The notes: generated by a model from the sequence alone, not told the origin. 64,000 bases of DNA from Mantis religiosa (GCA_030765055.1 CM060947.1:100915211-100979210), one strand, 5' to 3'. Counted from the first letter of the stretch, positions 12,025-23,513 are shown. Numbers and translations are program-made.

Positions 12025-12433
12025 CTGCAAAAAAAAAATTCAAGCAATCAAATTCAATGATATATTTGTTCAACATGGAATAAGAAACACTTTGATTTAT
12101 GAATTCAAAGGACAGACAAAAAGTACATATAATAATTATTATAATTATAAGTGACTAAAATTTACTTATCGTTGATACTAATATACATTATAAAAGGACT
12201 AGTTATGCATATCCTTAATTTGCATTATTGGCCAGATGTTTATTGCAGTTATCACTGCTGCCACTAGGTGACACTGTTTTTTATTTTATTGCCAACCACT
12301 GAATGCGAAAAAGTTATTGACAGTTATGGCAAAGTGAATAATAGTACACCTTGATCGAGAAGGAAAGTGGAAAAGTGAGGCAATGAAGTGAAAAAGTGAA
12401 GAAAATTAGAATTAAATAGAAATTAATGAAAAG

Positions 12434-12624
12434 ATGACTTTTTTTTTTGTAATTTAAGTCCTCCAACGTTGTCATATCGCACGATGAATGAAATGGATGA
12501 AATGATGTTCAAATGAGTCCGGGGTCCCAGGAACTTAGAGTTACCTGACATTCGTCTTTCAGGATAAGGGAAAATTCCGGAAAAAACCTTATCCAGGTAA
12601 CTCACCCTGACAGAGATTCGAACA
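12434..12624 (-). mobile_element. SINE-A copy, 5' truncated
   Basis: Minus-strand copy of the tRNA-derived SINE best seen at 19837-20082. It has a T-run at the left (A-tail), the body with GGATAAGG, and breaks off at the B box (TTCGAATCTC at 12624-12615). The A-box half of the tRNA head is missing. It abuts the 5' truncated end of the PLE at 12629. Confidence 0.8.
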
Positions 12625-12628
12625 TAAT

Positions 12629-14064
12629 GTGCCCGAACATAATAAGAAATTCAACTCATTTCCAAAATTCGATAGCCTAAGCATCAAAAACACCTATGAA
12701 CTTATAGAACACATTAAGGATACTGAACTAAATGAAGAAGACACACTAGTCTCATTTGACGTTAAATCACTGTTTCCCAGCATACCAGTTAAACAACTCC
12801 CAACATTGATAGAAAAATGGCTCAAATCACTTGGAATGTCATCACTTGAAATTTCAGATTACATAGAACTTACCAAATTATGCATAGAACAGAATTTCTT
12901 CCAGTTTCAAACAAAATATTTCCATCAAACTTCTGGTTTAGCAATGGGCAACCCCTTATCACCCTTCCTGGCCGATCTGTACATGAGTGCACTAGAAATA
13001 AGGATCACTAAAGGTTTCCCATGGATGTTCAAACTCTGGCAAAGATATGTAGATGACATATTTGCCATAGTGCCAAAAAAAAACACATCAGTGATGCACT
13101 AAAACTTTTAAATATTCAAGAAAAAGGCATCAAGTTCACTGTAGAAGTTGAAAAAGACGAGTACTTACCATTTTTAGATCTAAAAATAATCAGAAATAAA
13201 AATAGAATAAACTTTGGCATTTACAGAAAACCAACACAGACAGACAACTACATAAAAGCTAATGGCTACAATCCAAGATCCCACAAACAGGCAATCTTTA
13301 ATAGTTTAGCACACAGACTGGTCAACATCCCTCTCACAACAGAAGAATACAAAATAGAATACAACAAAATTATTGAAATAGCACAGAAAAATGACTTTCC
13401 CAAATCACTAGTAGACAAAAAAGTGAACTTAGCAAAAAAGAAGAAACTACTAAAGGAAACCACAACCCTCTCAGCTACAGAAACTAAAATGATCTTCAAA
13501 AAATTCACTTACCATCCATGGGCCTTTGATAAATTAAAAAAAGTCTTCAAAAAACAAAACATTCAACTAGCTCCAGTGAACCATTTCTCCTTAAAAAACC
13601 TAATTTGCTCAAACATCAAAGATGCCATTCCACCTAACAAAAAATCTGGTATATATCAAATTGAATGCTGTGACTGTAGTCAAATTTACATAGGAAAAAC
13701 CAAAAGAAATTTAGAAACAAGAGCAAAGGAACACTTTAGGAACATAAAATACAAACAATTAGAAAAATCAGCAGTTGCCACGCATTTTTGGGAAAAAAAC
13801 CACAACATAAATCCAGAACCAAAATTACTAAAACATACAACAGGAAAAGAAGAACTGTCCGCATGGGAACAAATCTTTATTTCAAAAAATAGGAACAAAG
13901 TATTCAATTTCGACATCCCCCAGAAAGATTTGTTCAGTAAGTTCCTCGAACCGCCACCAGAGGAGACCGATGACAAAATATTGCCAGCTACACCAATGAG
14001 AACAAGTCGATGTCTGGCTGAAGATAGAGGGAAGGCCTCAGAAACCGGTTCCGGGAAAATTTAA
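12629..14064 (+). mobile_element. Penelope-like element, RT plus GIY-YIG endonuclease (near intact)
   Basis: Best PLE copy in the window. RT motifs in order: LVSFDVKSLFPSIPV (motif A, 12755-12795), QTSGLAMGNPLSPFLADLYM (motif B), RYVDDIFAIV (motif C, catalytic YVDD near 13050), YLPFLDLKI (D), FGIYRKPTQTDNYI (E). A linker with KFTYHPWAFDKLKKVF leads to a GIY-YIG nuclease: GIYQIECCDC and IYIGKTKRNLETRAKEH, then VATHFWEKNHNI. The protein ends at 14064. PLEs copy RNA by target-primed reverse transcription with this fused nuclease (established knowledge). The only visible lesion in the coding part is a one-base shift in a run of nine A at 13075-13083, separating 12629-13102 from the frame that ends at 14064. 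The RT N-terminus is missing, cut next to the SINE at 12434-12624. Confidence 0.93.
14013..14055 (+). ncRNA. hammerhead ribozyme motif of the PLE
   Basis: All parts of a type I hammerhead can be read. Stem I is TCTGG (14013-14017) with CCGGG (14051-14055). The core is CTGAAGA (14018-14024). Stem II is GAGG/CCTC with a small loop and one bulge. GAAA is at 14041-14044. Stem III is the palindrome ACCGGT (14044-14049), and the cleavage-site base T is at 14050. The tiny palindromic stem III is the style described for PLE hammerheads, thought to act as dimers (established knowledge). It overlaps the last codons of the open frame. Activity is not shown. Confidence 0.6.
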
Positions 14065-14099
14065 AAGTGAGTGTTGTTTTGTGTTATTAATCAACTCCC

Positions 14100-14865
14100 A
14101 ATTAATTTAAACTATGATATTGTTTGCACAACTGATAGTTGATGTTTTGAAACACCTTTATGACTATTTCTCTTCATTTTAGCAGTATTTTGCAAATAAT
14201 TTTCCAGCTTTCTCTGTCTTTTTCTTGGTCTGGTGTTTTCACCTTTGTCATTTATACTGTAATTATAATCTAAGACGAAGCTAAAATGAAGACTGCAGCT
14301 GTTGAAAATTGTTTGAACACATTCAATAATGAGGTATGTACTGTAAAGCTAGAGGATGCAATAATGCCGATATGGAAGAAAACCATATGCACTGCACATA
14401 CATCATTATTTCCTTTAACCGTTCCAGTATTCCATTTAGCACACCAAGTTTGTGCTGCTCCCAATCATATAAAAATGAACCTGGATACACCAGGTTATCA
14501 GTGAATAGAAGGCTTCTTATTGAATTGTTTTCTGACCTAAGTTCAAAACTGGCTATTTTAGACTTACGCTGCTTTAAAAATAAATGGATCATATAATGTG
14601 ACTGAATGTTGTGACAAACAGGACGAAGAAGGAATCAACATCCTTTTATCTCAAGCAATAAAACAGGTGGCTGCAACGTTCATTTACATTTGCATATAAT
14701 AATTAATTGGCTCAACTTTTATATCAGACACACAGCTTACAAGTGCTTAATCTGCATTTCATCACTTGTTGTATACCAAGTCACTAATATAGGGTGTTAA
14801 TGAATTATACCGAAATGATTTCAGCAATTGAAGATGTGACTGATATTAAGTTGAGATAGGCAAGG
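14100..14865. other. no gene seen
   Basis: Downstream of the PLE 3' UTR (GTGTTGTTTTGTGTTATTAA near 14069) the sequence no longer resembles other PLE tails. No supported feature follows up to the SINE-C relic. Confidence 0.5.
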
Positions 14866-15126
14866 TATTGTGCTGGACAACATGGCACTGGAATGGATTT
14901 ACTCCAGATCCTCCAATTTCCCCCGCCAACATTCCACCAATATAATCTTCTTCATTCTTCTCGCCATCATATATATCATCACTTCCTTTATTTTCACACC
15001 AGGCATTGGGCTGATCACCTATTCTGGTTCTCTATCGAATCCAAAGCTTCGGTTCCTCAGGCCCGACCTTAAAAGGGATAGAGGAACAAGAATCCCCTAA
15101 CACCATGATAGTGGTACAATTAGGGA
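14866..15126 (+). mobile_element. SINE-C body relic
   Basis: TGCTGGACAACATGGCACTGG and CCAATTTCCCCCGCCA parallel the body of the tRNA-Glu-like SINE at 44805-45046 (GTGGACAACACGGCGCTGG and GGTTTCCCCTGCCA). The tRNA head is absent. The 3' end, GGGAAGAAG, runs straight into the (GAA)n array. Confidence 0.55.
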
Positions 15127-15755
15127 AGAAGAAGAAGAAGAAGAAGAAGAAGAAGAAGAAGAAGAAGAAGAAGAAGAAGAAGAAGAAGAAGAAGAAGAAG
15201 AAGAAGAAGAAGAAGAAGAAGAAGAAGAAGAAGAAGAAGAAGAAGAAGAAGAAGAAGAAGAAGAAGAAGAAGAAGAAGAAGAAGAAGAAGAAGAAGAAGA
15301 AGAAGAAGAAGAAGAAGAAGAAGAAGAAGAAGAAGAAGAAGAAGAAGAAGAAGAAGAAGAAGAAGAAGAAGAAGAAGAAGAAGAAGAAGAAGAAGAAGAA
15401 GAAGAAGAAGAAGAAGAAGAAGAAGAAGAAGAAGAAGAAGAAGAAGAAGAAGAAGAAGAAGAAGAAGAAGAAGAAGAAGAAGAAGAAGAAGAAGAAGAAG
15501 AAGAAGAAGAAGAAGAAGAAGAAGAAGAAGAAGAAGAAGAAGAAGAAGAAGAAGAAGAAGAAGAAGAAGAAGAAGAAGAAGAAGAAGAAGAAGAAGAAGA
15601 AGAAGAAGAAGAAGAAGAAGAAGAAGAAGAAGAAGAAGAAGAAGAAGAAGAAGAAGAAGAAGAAGAAGAAGAAGAAGAAGAAGAAGAAGAAGAAGAAGAA
15701 GAAGAAGAAATAGAAGAAGAAGAAATAGAAGAAGGAGGAGAAGGAGAAGAAGAGA
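15127..15755 (+). repeat. (GAA)n / (TTC)n microsatellite
   Basis: About 585 bp of uninterrupted AAG triplets (to about 15710), followed by about 45 bp with TAG and GGA variants. It directly follows the SINE-C 3' end, so it probably expanded from a (GAA)-type SINE tail. Poly-Lys, poly-Phe, poly-Ser and poly-Leu open frames across it are artefacts. Exact length in the living genome may differ from the assembly. Confidence 0.97.
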
Positions 15756-15849
15756 TAAGCAATGCATGATCTACGGCTAAACATAACACAGTTAATTGTT
15801 CAAAGTATGAAAATTGAAAGAAACGTAGAGATAGTGTAGCACAAGTTAC

Positions 15850-15912
15850 AATAAAAGTGAATTGAGAAGATACTGACACATTGCTTCACTCATACTGATT
15901 TTTCACTGAGAA
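15850..15912 (-). mobile_element. PLE 3'-end fragment (subfamily of unit U1)
   Basis: AAAAGTGAATTGAGAAGATA and CACATTGCTTCACTCA match the left arm of unit U1 (10230-10289) at nearly every base. No inverted partner and no TSD are seen here, so it is a simple truncated fragment. Confidence 0.6.
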
Positions 15913-17330
15913 AAAGAGTCACTATCTTTCCAGATGCTGATATGGTGGTACTTAAACAAGGTGGATGAAATTATTGGATTACAATGTCTTAGAACTTCTA
16001 CCAGAGTATAGAAATATTGATACTTAGTAGCTCGTTATTGGCATTCTCAAGAGAAAATGCCTCAAATATCTCTCAAATTTCAAACTTAACACCTGCCAGT
16101 GCAGCGATTAACTGCCATCTTGCATCATGCAGTCTACTATAGTGCTGTTTCTGTAACTTTTCTGTTAGCCCAATCAGTAATGCCAAAAATTGCTGCTCCA
16201 AAGGTCACTGTTTTGGTTCCTGTCTTGTAGCTTTTTTTTCCATCTTTTTATTATGTAAATTCTAATAGGAAGAAATGGCATGATTCGTAACTAACTGCTC
16301 GAATAATAGCAGCATGTGAAGTTATTTGACATACACAAGGAATTTTGTACAGAGTATGACAGTTGCACCTTTTCTGATGTCAACTTTGCATTGAAAATGC
16401 AGGTTGCCATGTTGAAGAGTTCCTATAAACCTGACATAGAGTTGAATTTATTTTATATTTTATGTAAGTTCGTTCACCCTTTAAACCACCTCCCAAGTAG
16501 ATGTACATCATGTGAAACTATTAAGCAGGATTCAACCTTAGTTGGTAAGAATTTAATTAATTGCAGTACAAGGTGAAATTAAAACATAAAATACAAGCAT
16601 CTATACAGGAATTAAAAGCTCAGGCAATATATTAACAAAAAAAAAAAAAAAAAAAACAAAGAAATACCAAGACAGTGATGGACACTCAAACTTGTTTACC
16701 TTTCACTTGAAAGCTAATATCATAACTTGCGTCAGAGGGAGCACTCCGACACATTTCTTCATTTTTGTGTTTTGTGCACTCAAGTGGTATCAGCATTAGC
16801 AGTGGCGTACTGGCACTTTAGAAATTTATAGCTGTAACTTCCACATTTTAACCAGCAGGCCATAAGCCTTTTTCTCAAATTAGTTGTCTAAGATACCTCC
16901 ACTTGCTCTGAAAATATTTCAGTGTAGTTCATTAATATCCTGTATTTTTCTCTTCTAACAAAGTAACGGCAAGTGCAGCACTGTGTCACCTCAATTAAAC
17001 CACTATAAATACTATAATATTTGAGAGAGAATAAACAGAAAAGAAGTCACACATTGGGAAAGCAATGGAATTTAGTTTTCTTGTTTTTCTTTCTTTTTTT
17101 CCAATTCAGTTACCATTTTTGTTGAATAAAACATTAGCAATTTACCTACTGACTTTATATCGGGAAGCCAGAGGGAAAATGATGAGATCAACTAACCCTC
17201 AGTGCCATTGGTGAATAACAACATTAGCAATTTTATTCTTACTGCTATAAGACTTTGTAAGTTACAAATTATGGCTCTATCTAAAGCACAGAATACAGCT
17301 GATTAAATACTATTATGAAAACAAGAGTTT
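15913..17330. other. no gene seen
   Basis: AT-rich DNA with an A-run at 16637-16656. An open frame at 16316-16576 (starts MKLFDIHKEFCTEYD) has no recognisable family and no supporting signals. Confidence 0.45.
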
Positions 17331-17399
17331 TTCTCAACGTCTGAGAAAATTTAGAAACCCTTTAACAATTTAAAAGCAAACCCATGTTTCATTAGTAAT

Positions 17400-18130
17400 T
17401 ATGGGGATTTCATGAGAAAGATTGAGGAAATTGGTTCTGTTGCTGATAAATTTGGAAGGCCAAAGGTAATCAATGATGTCACTGTCACTGAGGTGCTTTG
17501 TGCAAATAATTAAGTAGAAATAATAATTATGGAATTAGTATACTGCACAGGTGTCAAGGGAACCTCAGATGACTAATATCACAATTTCAAGAATTCTAAG
17601 AGAATATCTTAGCCTGTATCCATATAAACTAAAACCAACATTTGTACTCAAGGAAAGGGACAAGCAGGACAGGTATGGTTTTGCATTATTATGATTCAAA
17701 TTAATAGTACAGACGTTGCTGTAAATGCTGAGCTATACATGACATGCTACGAAACCTTGTCATTCCTAGACTGAGGGATCACAATAAGGAAAACGTTATC
17801 TTAATGCAAGATGGATCTCCAAGCCATATCTACTCCCCACCAAAACAATTAATTATCCAGATCTTTTGTGATCATGTCATAAGTAGAAAGTTTTCAACAA
17901 AATCTCCCAATCTCAATTCGACCAACTGTTGTGGACTTATCTCAAAGAACAAGATTTCCTGACATATCCAATAACTCAACAGCAACTGAAAAAATGCTAT
18001 CTCCAATAGATTGCTAATATTGGGACATCATCTACAAAATGCTGTGCATGGAGTCCCAGAAAGAATGGTGTATGCTGAACAAGAAAACAGAGGACATCTT
18101 TCTAAAGTTTTATAACCCCATTGTTTGCCC
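17400..18130 (+). pseudogene. mariner-like transposase remnant
   Basis: Broken + strand frames give IEEIGSVADKFGRPKV (N-terminal helix-turn-helix linker, near 17420), YPYKLKPTF-like sequence, then LMQDGSPSHI (17801-17830; the D of the second catalytic block) and a degraded SPNLN box near 17907. It ends with EKMLSPID and a final block near 18100. The order is that of mariner-family proteins. Multiple stops make it dead, and no terminal repeats were recognised. Confidence 0.65.
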
Positions 18131-18449
18131 AGTATGCAACTTTTTTTCTTCCCATCTTAAACATTATAGCACTTATGGTGATTTAAAGTTTTAAGTTACT
18201 TTTGAAAAACCCTATGTATTGCTGATGAAGTGGCTAAAGAAATGGTAGCCATAGCATCAGCCTTCTCCTTATCAATGTCACTTCAACCTCACTGATTTAA
18301 CTTGAGCAAAAGTAAAGAGTGGTGTTGCAAGGTACAATAAAAACTTTACTCTTGTAGTAGTGAAACAACTCACTAGGTAAACAGTAAAAGAGGTGACCCT
18401 GGAAAGTGGAGGAATTGATTAACAATGGCATTTTTGAGGTTTGAGCATA

Positions 18450-19375
18450 TTTGGTTTTTTGAGTAATGGTTGAATATTTGGTTTTTTGAAGACTTTTTTT
18501 AATTTATCAAAGGCCCATGTGTGTTAAGTGAATTTTTGGAAGGTCATTTTAGCTCCTGTAGCTGAGAGGGTTGTGGTTTCCTTTAGTAGCTTCTTCATTT
18601 TGCTAAGTTCACTTTTTTGTCTACTAATGATTTGGGAAAGTCATTTATTATGCTATTTCAATAATTTTGTTGTATTCTGTTTTGTATTCTTCTGGTGTGA
18701 GAGGGATGTTGACCAGTCTGTGTGTTAAACTATTGAAGATTGCCTGTTTGTGTGATCTTGGGTTGTAGCCATTAGCTTTTATGTAGTTGTCTGTCTGTGT
18801 TGGTTTTCTGTAAATATCAAAGTTTATTCTGTTATTATTTCTGATTCTATGCCACTCCATCTAACAAAAAATCTGGTGTATATCAAACTGAATGCTGTGA
18901 CTGTTGTCAAATTTATATTGGAAAAACCAAAAGAAATTTAGAAATAAGAGCAAAGGCACATTTTAAGAACATAAAATACAAACAATTAGAAAAATCAGCA
19001 GTTACCATGCATTTTTGGGAAAAAACCACAACATAAATCAAGAACCAAAACTACTTAAACACACAACAGGAAAAGAAGAACTGTCCACGTGGGAAAAAAT
19101 CTTCATTTCAAAATATAGAAAAAAAGTATTCAATTTTGAGATACCCCAGAAAGATTTGTTCAGCAAGTTCCTCGAATCGCCACCAGAGGAGACCTACGAC
19201 AAAACATTGCCAGCTACACCACTGAGAACCAGTCGATGTTCGGTTGACAATGGAGGCAAATAGTCTCTGAAACATGTTCCAGGAAATTTAAAAGTAAGTG
19301 TTGTTTAGTGTCATTAATCAACTCCCTTTAAATTTAATTTATTACAACACTGTTTTCAACACTTCAATGAAAGGA
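18450..19375. mobile_element. PLE copy with internal 5' inversion
   Basis: The right part (18853-19375, + strand) encodes the GIY-YIG region (SGVYQTECCDCCQIYIGKTK), the C-terminal block, a degenerate hammerhead (TTGACAA 19244-19250, GAAA 19269-19272) and the full PLE 3' tail ending near ACTTCAATGAAAGGA. The left part (18450-18853, minus strand) encodes the preceding segment of the same protein: RINFDIYRKPTQTDNYI to LVNIPLTPEEYKTEYN and AFDKLKKVFKKPNIQ. Only about 20 residues are lost at the switch. This is the signature of twin priming (5' inversion) during target-primed insertion (inference from known LINE behaviour). No exact TSD was found. Confidence 0.8.
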
Positions 19376-19836
19376 ACTGGTTGATATTGATACTTCATTG
19401 ATGTAGTTTATTTTGATGCATTTCTATTTACTGCTGTATGCTATGTAGCAAATACTGGATCTTAAGATCATTATTTCACATCACAGATGGTCTTCTTTGG
19501 AGAAACAGACACTCTACTTAACTAAATTTTCAAAACTGATTTCACAATTATATGAAATGTTTTGAGTGTCTGGTTGTTGTTTCTGAAGAAGCACTTCTTT
19601 CTAGCTGTTTAAAAGTTTTAGGATTTAAATTGCTTATTGACTTTATGTGACCAACCAAACCAATGAAAGGGAAGTTTTATTCTTACCAGAACTACAATTA
19701 TAACCAATTTGACAGTATCCTGCAACAATCATGTTAAAGAGCAATAGCAAACTATTGATGCATGCAGTACTTGCCTCTCAATAAGCTGTAAAAATAGTAA
19801 ACATGAAATTGTATTCTTTTTATTCAATGTCATCCT

Positions 19837-20082
19837 GCCTGCCTCGGTAGCTTAGATGGTAGCGTGACTGCCTCACATTCAAGAGATCCAGAGTTCGAAT
19901 CTCAGTCAGGGTGAGCTACCTGGATAAGGTTTTTTCCAGGGTTTTCCCTTATCCTTCAAGACGAATATCGGGTAGCTCTAAGTTCCATAGATCCTGGACA
20001 CATTTGAGCATCATTTCATCCATTTCATTTACGTCCAATGTGACGTAATGTTGGAGGACGTAAAATTACACCAAAAAAAAAA
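19837..20082 (+). mobile_element. tRNA-derived SINE-A, full length with TSD
   Basis: The tRNA head has A box TAGCTTAGATGGTAGCG and B box GAGTTCGAATCTC. The body contains GAGCTACCTGGATAAGG and the segment GTAGCTCTAAGTTCCATAG. It ends in an A-run. A perfect 7-bp TSD, TCATCCT, flanks it (19830-19836, 20083-20089). Other copies: 12434-12624, 33866-34100, 38478-38588 and 38598-38842. Its polymerase III promoter is the A/B box pair. Confidence 0.88.
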
Positions 20083-20089
20083 TCATCCT

Positions 20090-21616
20090 TTCAGTTTTAC
20101 TCATTTTTATTCATATAGTTTTTGTCTTCTGTGATCATTCTACACCTAACTGCTTCTTTTATTTACGAGTATATTATGATATTTAACAACTTTAAATCTA
20201 ACTCTTAATTTTATATTTAAGCGGATGTATTAGGTGTTCTGATTAATTCACTATTTTTAAATATATATTCTTTTTTATGATTATCCTGTATAAGAGCAGC
20301 CAATAGATGGCTGGAGCACTGTCAGTTGAAGAAACATGCAAGCACTGGTATACCAGGACTCAGTAACCAAAATAGTGATGCAAAAATGCATGACAAAACA
20401 AGATGCAGTAATGAACAGAATTAGTAATAATAATAACTGGCTGGTAAAAATCATTCAATACTTTGATTTTCTTCTCCTGAATTCTTCTACTAGTGTTTGG
20501 TACTACTCTATAGAAGGCAGTAGTCTGTTTAGTCATAGTTCCTCAATATAAATGCATTCTTTGCAAGTCAGAGGATCTTTCACTCTTCCTCCCAAGGATA
20601 GGTTGTTTATTGAGATATATTCCACATTATTTCTACTGTATATGTTATGACTGGTGATAGATGATATGGAATAATTGGCAAAATATTGATATTACTACAG
20701 ATCTGAGAAATGCATGGTTGGCAACAGCGGTCTCAGCTAGGCTTGGTCACTACGTACAAGAAACTTATTTCAATCTTTGATGCTAATTCTTTATATTGCA
20801 TTTTCCCAATTAATTCTTGGCCTTTGTTTTCCTAGTTTTCCTTCTACTCACAACTCTTAACTTTCCATTTCTCTCTATTTCTGTAGATATGACTGGAACC
20901 ACTTGTTTCTCTTTGTAGCCCTAATAATTGATACTTCTCCTTCCTTTGTTTTAATCATTATCTTTACACTAGCCTAACTTTTTTCCCCAACTATTGAGTT
21001 ATTTGGTGGTGCAGATTTTCATTTTTTGTTTAATATTTCCTGTTGTACTCTACCATCACTACAAATCATTAAACTCAAGTACTTAAAACCTATTCTCTCT
21101 AGTACGTCATCAATTCATTTAATATTGAACTCGCATCTTGTCTTCTTAAATATGCAAATAATTATTAGTAATTTTTATAACCATAATTAATTGCGCGCAA
21201 TACATCTCAAAGTAATCGGAAAAACGACATGCTATTGATAAGCATCTATACACAATATTATAATACTGTTGCATAAGTCTATATATTCACAATACTAGTA
21301 AAGGTTATCAATTATATAATACAAATGAAGAGTTTTTCCTATAGTCACCTTTCTTACAGATTCCTTACCATTTCATCATTTTCGTGTTGATCCATTGCTC
21401 TGTCTTCGATATCCATTCATTCGCTAAGAAAACACTGTACTTGTGGTGCTTATCAATGTTTGTAAATAAAGTATTGTTTTTGTTTACTTTACACTGTAGA
21501 AACACTTCTGCGATGACGCAATCCCTGGCCAGAGAGTTTTAAAATATACAGCAGGTTAGGGCTAGTGTCACTAAGTGAGACGTGAGTTAATTGTTCTGTG
21601 GCTAACTGCGCTGCTA
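20090..21616. other. no gene seen
   Basis: AT-rich, unassigned on both strands. No supported coding region. TGACGCAAT near 21514 resembles an ATF/C-EBP site but is unsupported by context. Confidence 0.45.
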
Positions 21617-22271
21617 CTGTCCGGCCGCTGTATGTTCGGCTCTGACATTTAGTGGCTGCAGGAGGTGGAGGGGGAAGGTTACTAGTACCAACATATAATA
21701 ATGAGTAATTGAAAACATATCGTCAGAATTATCTTTATAATGAGAGTATAAGACTATATTAGCTTCAAAACATTGAAATACAACTTTTAATTTCATTATC
21801 ATGCAAGATATTCTTTACAACATCACTCTATTCAAATATTTCGTTCACACCTTTCACGCACACCAACTGCTTCTGTTGGTGATACTGGGAGTCTGTACAT
21901 CCGGTGTCGTGGTCAGGAAGCTAAAACTGTCTGCTAGCGCCAATCAGCGTTGTCGCTGGTAGGCGTGGCTCCCGAACTCAACACCGTGTTGCCAGCTTCA
22001 ATTTGTTTGAGCCACGTGGCCTAATAGCGGCTTGCGCTGGTGAACTTTTTTCGGTATATTTTTCGTGCGTGAATTCCGATGTTTAGTGTTCGTAAGTCCT
22101 ATTATTATCGCTATTATAATAATATGGCTCCTGGTTCGTGTAATATGCAAGTACTGAAATATTTAAAATACACATTGTTCCTCTGCTTGAAATTCCCGCT
22201 AAAGAACTGGCAACAGCCTGCTTCCCCCTCTCGAGAAATGTCAGAGCCGAACATACAGCGGCCGGACAGTA
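21615..22271. mobile_element. unclassified TA-flanked element with perfect 34-bp TIRs
   Basis: The segments 21617-21650 and 22236-22269 are exact reverse complements (34 bp; outer end CTGTCCGGCCGC). Each is bounded on the outside by TA (21615-21616 and 22270-22271), the TSD expected of Tc1/mariner-type or other TA-targeting transposons. The 653-bp interior has no transposase, so it would be non-autonomous. The interior from about 21840 to 22095 is richer in CpG than its surroundings. It holds a CCAAT-box sequence (CCAATCAGCG, 21940-21949) and a 10-bp palindromic E-box (GCCACGTGGC, 22011-22020). Short open frames on either strand look incidental. Confidence 0.7.
21840..22095. promoter_or_regulatory. 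promoter-like CpG-rich core with CCAAT box and E-box
   Basis: A local rise in GC and CpG in AT-rich DNA, with NF-Y-type CCAATCAGCG (21940-21949), palindromic GCCACGTGGC (22011-22020) and, on the + strand, a consensus splice donor GTAAGT at 22091 after an ATG at 22079. It could be an internal promoter of the TIR element or a host promoter. The missing first exon of CREBL2 must lie somewhere between 12 and 41 kb, but I see no CREBL2-like coding start here. Confidence 0.3.
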
Positions 22272-23513
22272 AGCCCTTTTAAAAGATTTGTTTCCAATCT
22301 CCAAAAGTTAAAATAAAATATAGTAGTAAAATTCACTAAAATATTAGCGAAAATTATCTATGTAGTATCTCTGTCTTTGTGTGTGCTGGTGGCATACGCG
22401 CAAAATAACGTAATGCTTAAAATCATCATAATGAATATATTGATGAAGTTATGTATTGTTTTTCTATTGAGAAAATGCCACCCTTATGGATTTGAGAAAA
22501 CATATAAGAAAAATGTTAATAATACGGCATCATAGAATGAATTTCATTTGCAATTAAACATTATGGTTATTCCCAATATAAATTAAAACTGAACTGTGTT
22601 CCACTAACTCAATGTTTACACGCATATTTATATTTTTGCTTCCTCTGCGAGAATACAAGAGGGAGACATCTTAAACTTCTTATGTATCAAGACCAAATCC
22701 TACTTACTTCAACAGAGTAACTATCTACCCAGCATTACCGATGGGGTAATGATTTGTAATTTCAAAGTTTAGCTTGGGTTGCACTTGCCCAATAGCCTCG
22801 AGTTTGTTTGGTAACATTCAAAAAATTATTACTTAGGACTTAAACAGTCCTTGGTGTTGGCTTGCCTTCGTACCGGGTCTTCATGCACAACGAACTAATT
22901 AAAATTCTTAGGACACTGTAAAGTACCAAAGGTTATCAAAATAAATAAAAACACGGAGAAAATACTGTACAAAAGCAGCTACATATTTTAGCTTTACTAT
23001 TCAAAGCAATGCTACACTTTGATGTAGTCCCTAAGGAACCTAAGAAAAGTCAGAACTATTTAAATTTATAAAGATGGAAATGCAAACCCTTGAAGGACTG
23101 GAGACCTGTTGCAATTTTCTTCATAATTAGTAGATTTTTTAACGTTTCTTTTTAAAACAAATAACGTAATTTATTTTAAAACCAGCGTGACTTTATTTCA
23201 ACGTTGACAACGCGAAAGTCTAATTATGCCGGGCACTGATGACTGCAGTTCAGTGCCCTTAACACACATCTTATTATGTCCTTGATTGTGATTGAAGCTT
23301 CCATTTCTATGGCACACGAACACATATCAGGATGTTTAGCATTGACTGGAAACCTGAGAAGTGTGATTAACAACGTTTTATTTAAAAAAAATGCAACACC
23401 CTTCAGAACGTGTTCACTGAAAAATGGACATAGTGGATTTTGAGGACTTATTCTTCATTAAAGTTAAGCAATACTTGATGTATTTTCTTCCATCAGTGTA
23501 TACCTATACAGCC
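22272..23513. other. mostly unassigned; one short gypsy-like match
   Basis: No gene seen. At 22850-22893, CCTTGGTGTTGGCTTGCCTT and TACCGGGTCTTCATG match the gypsy sequence at 26220-26262 with few differences. This is either a small gypsy fragment or a captured piece. Confidence 0.45.

Noticed and set aside
15032..15879. Very long poly-Phe, poly-Ser, poly-Lys and poly-Leu open frames
   Set aside because: They are six-frame readings of the (GAA)n microsatellite, not genes.
16316..16576. 86-codon open frame as a gene
   Set aside because: No recognised motif, splice support or second copy.
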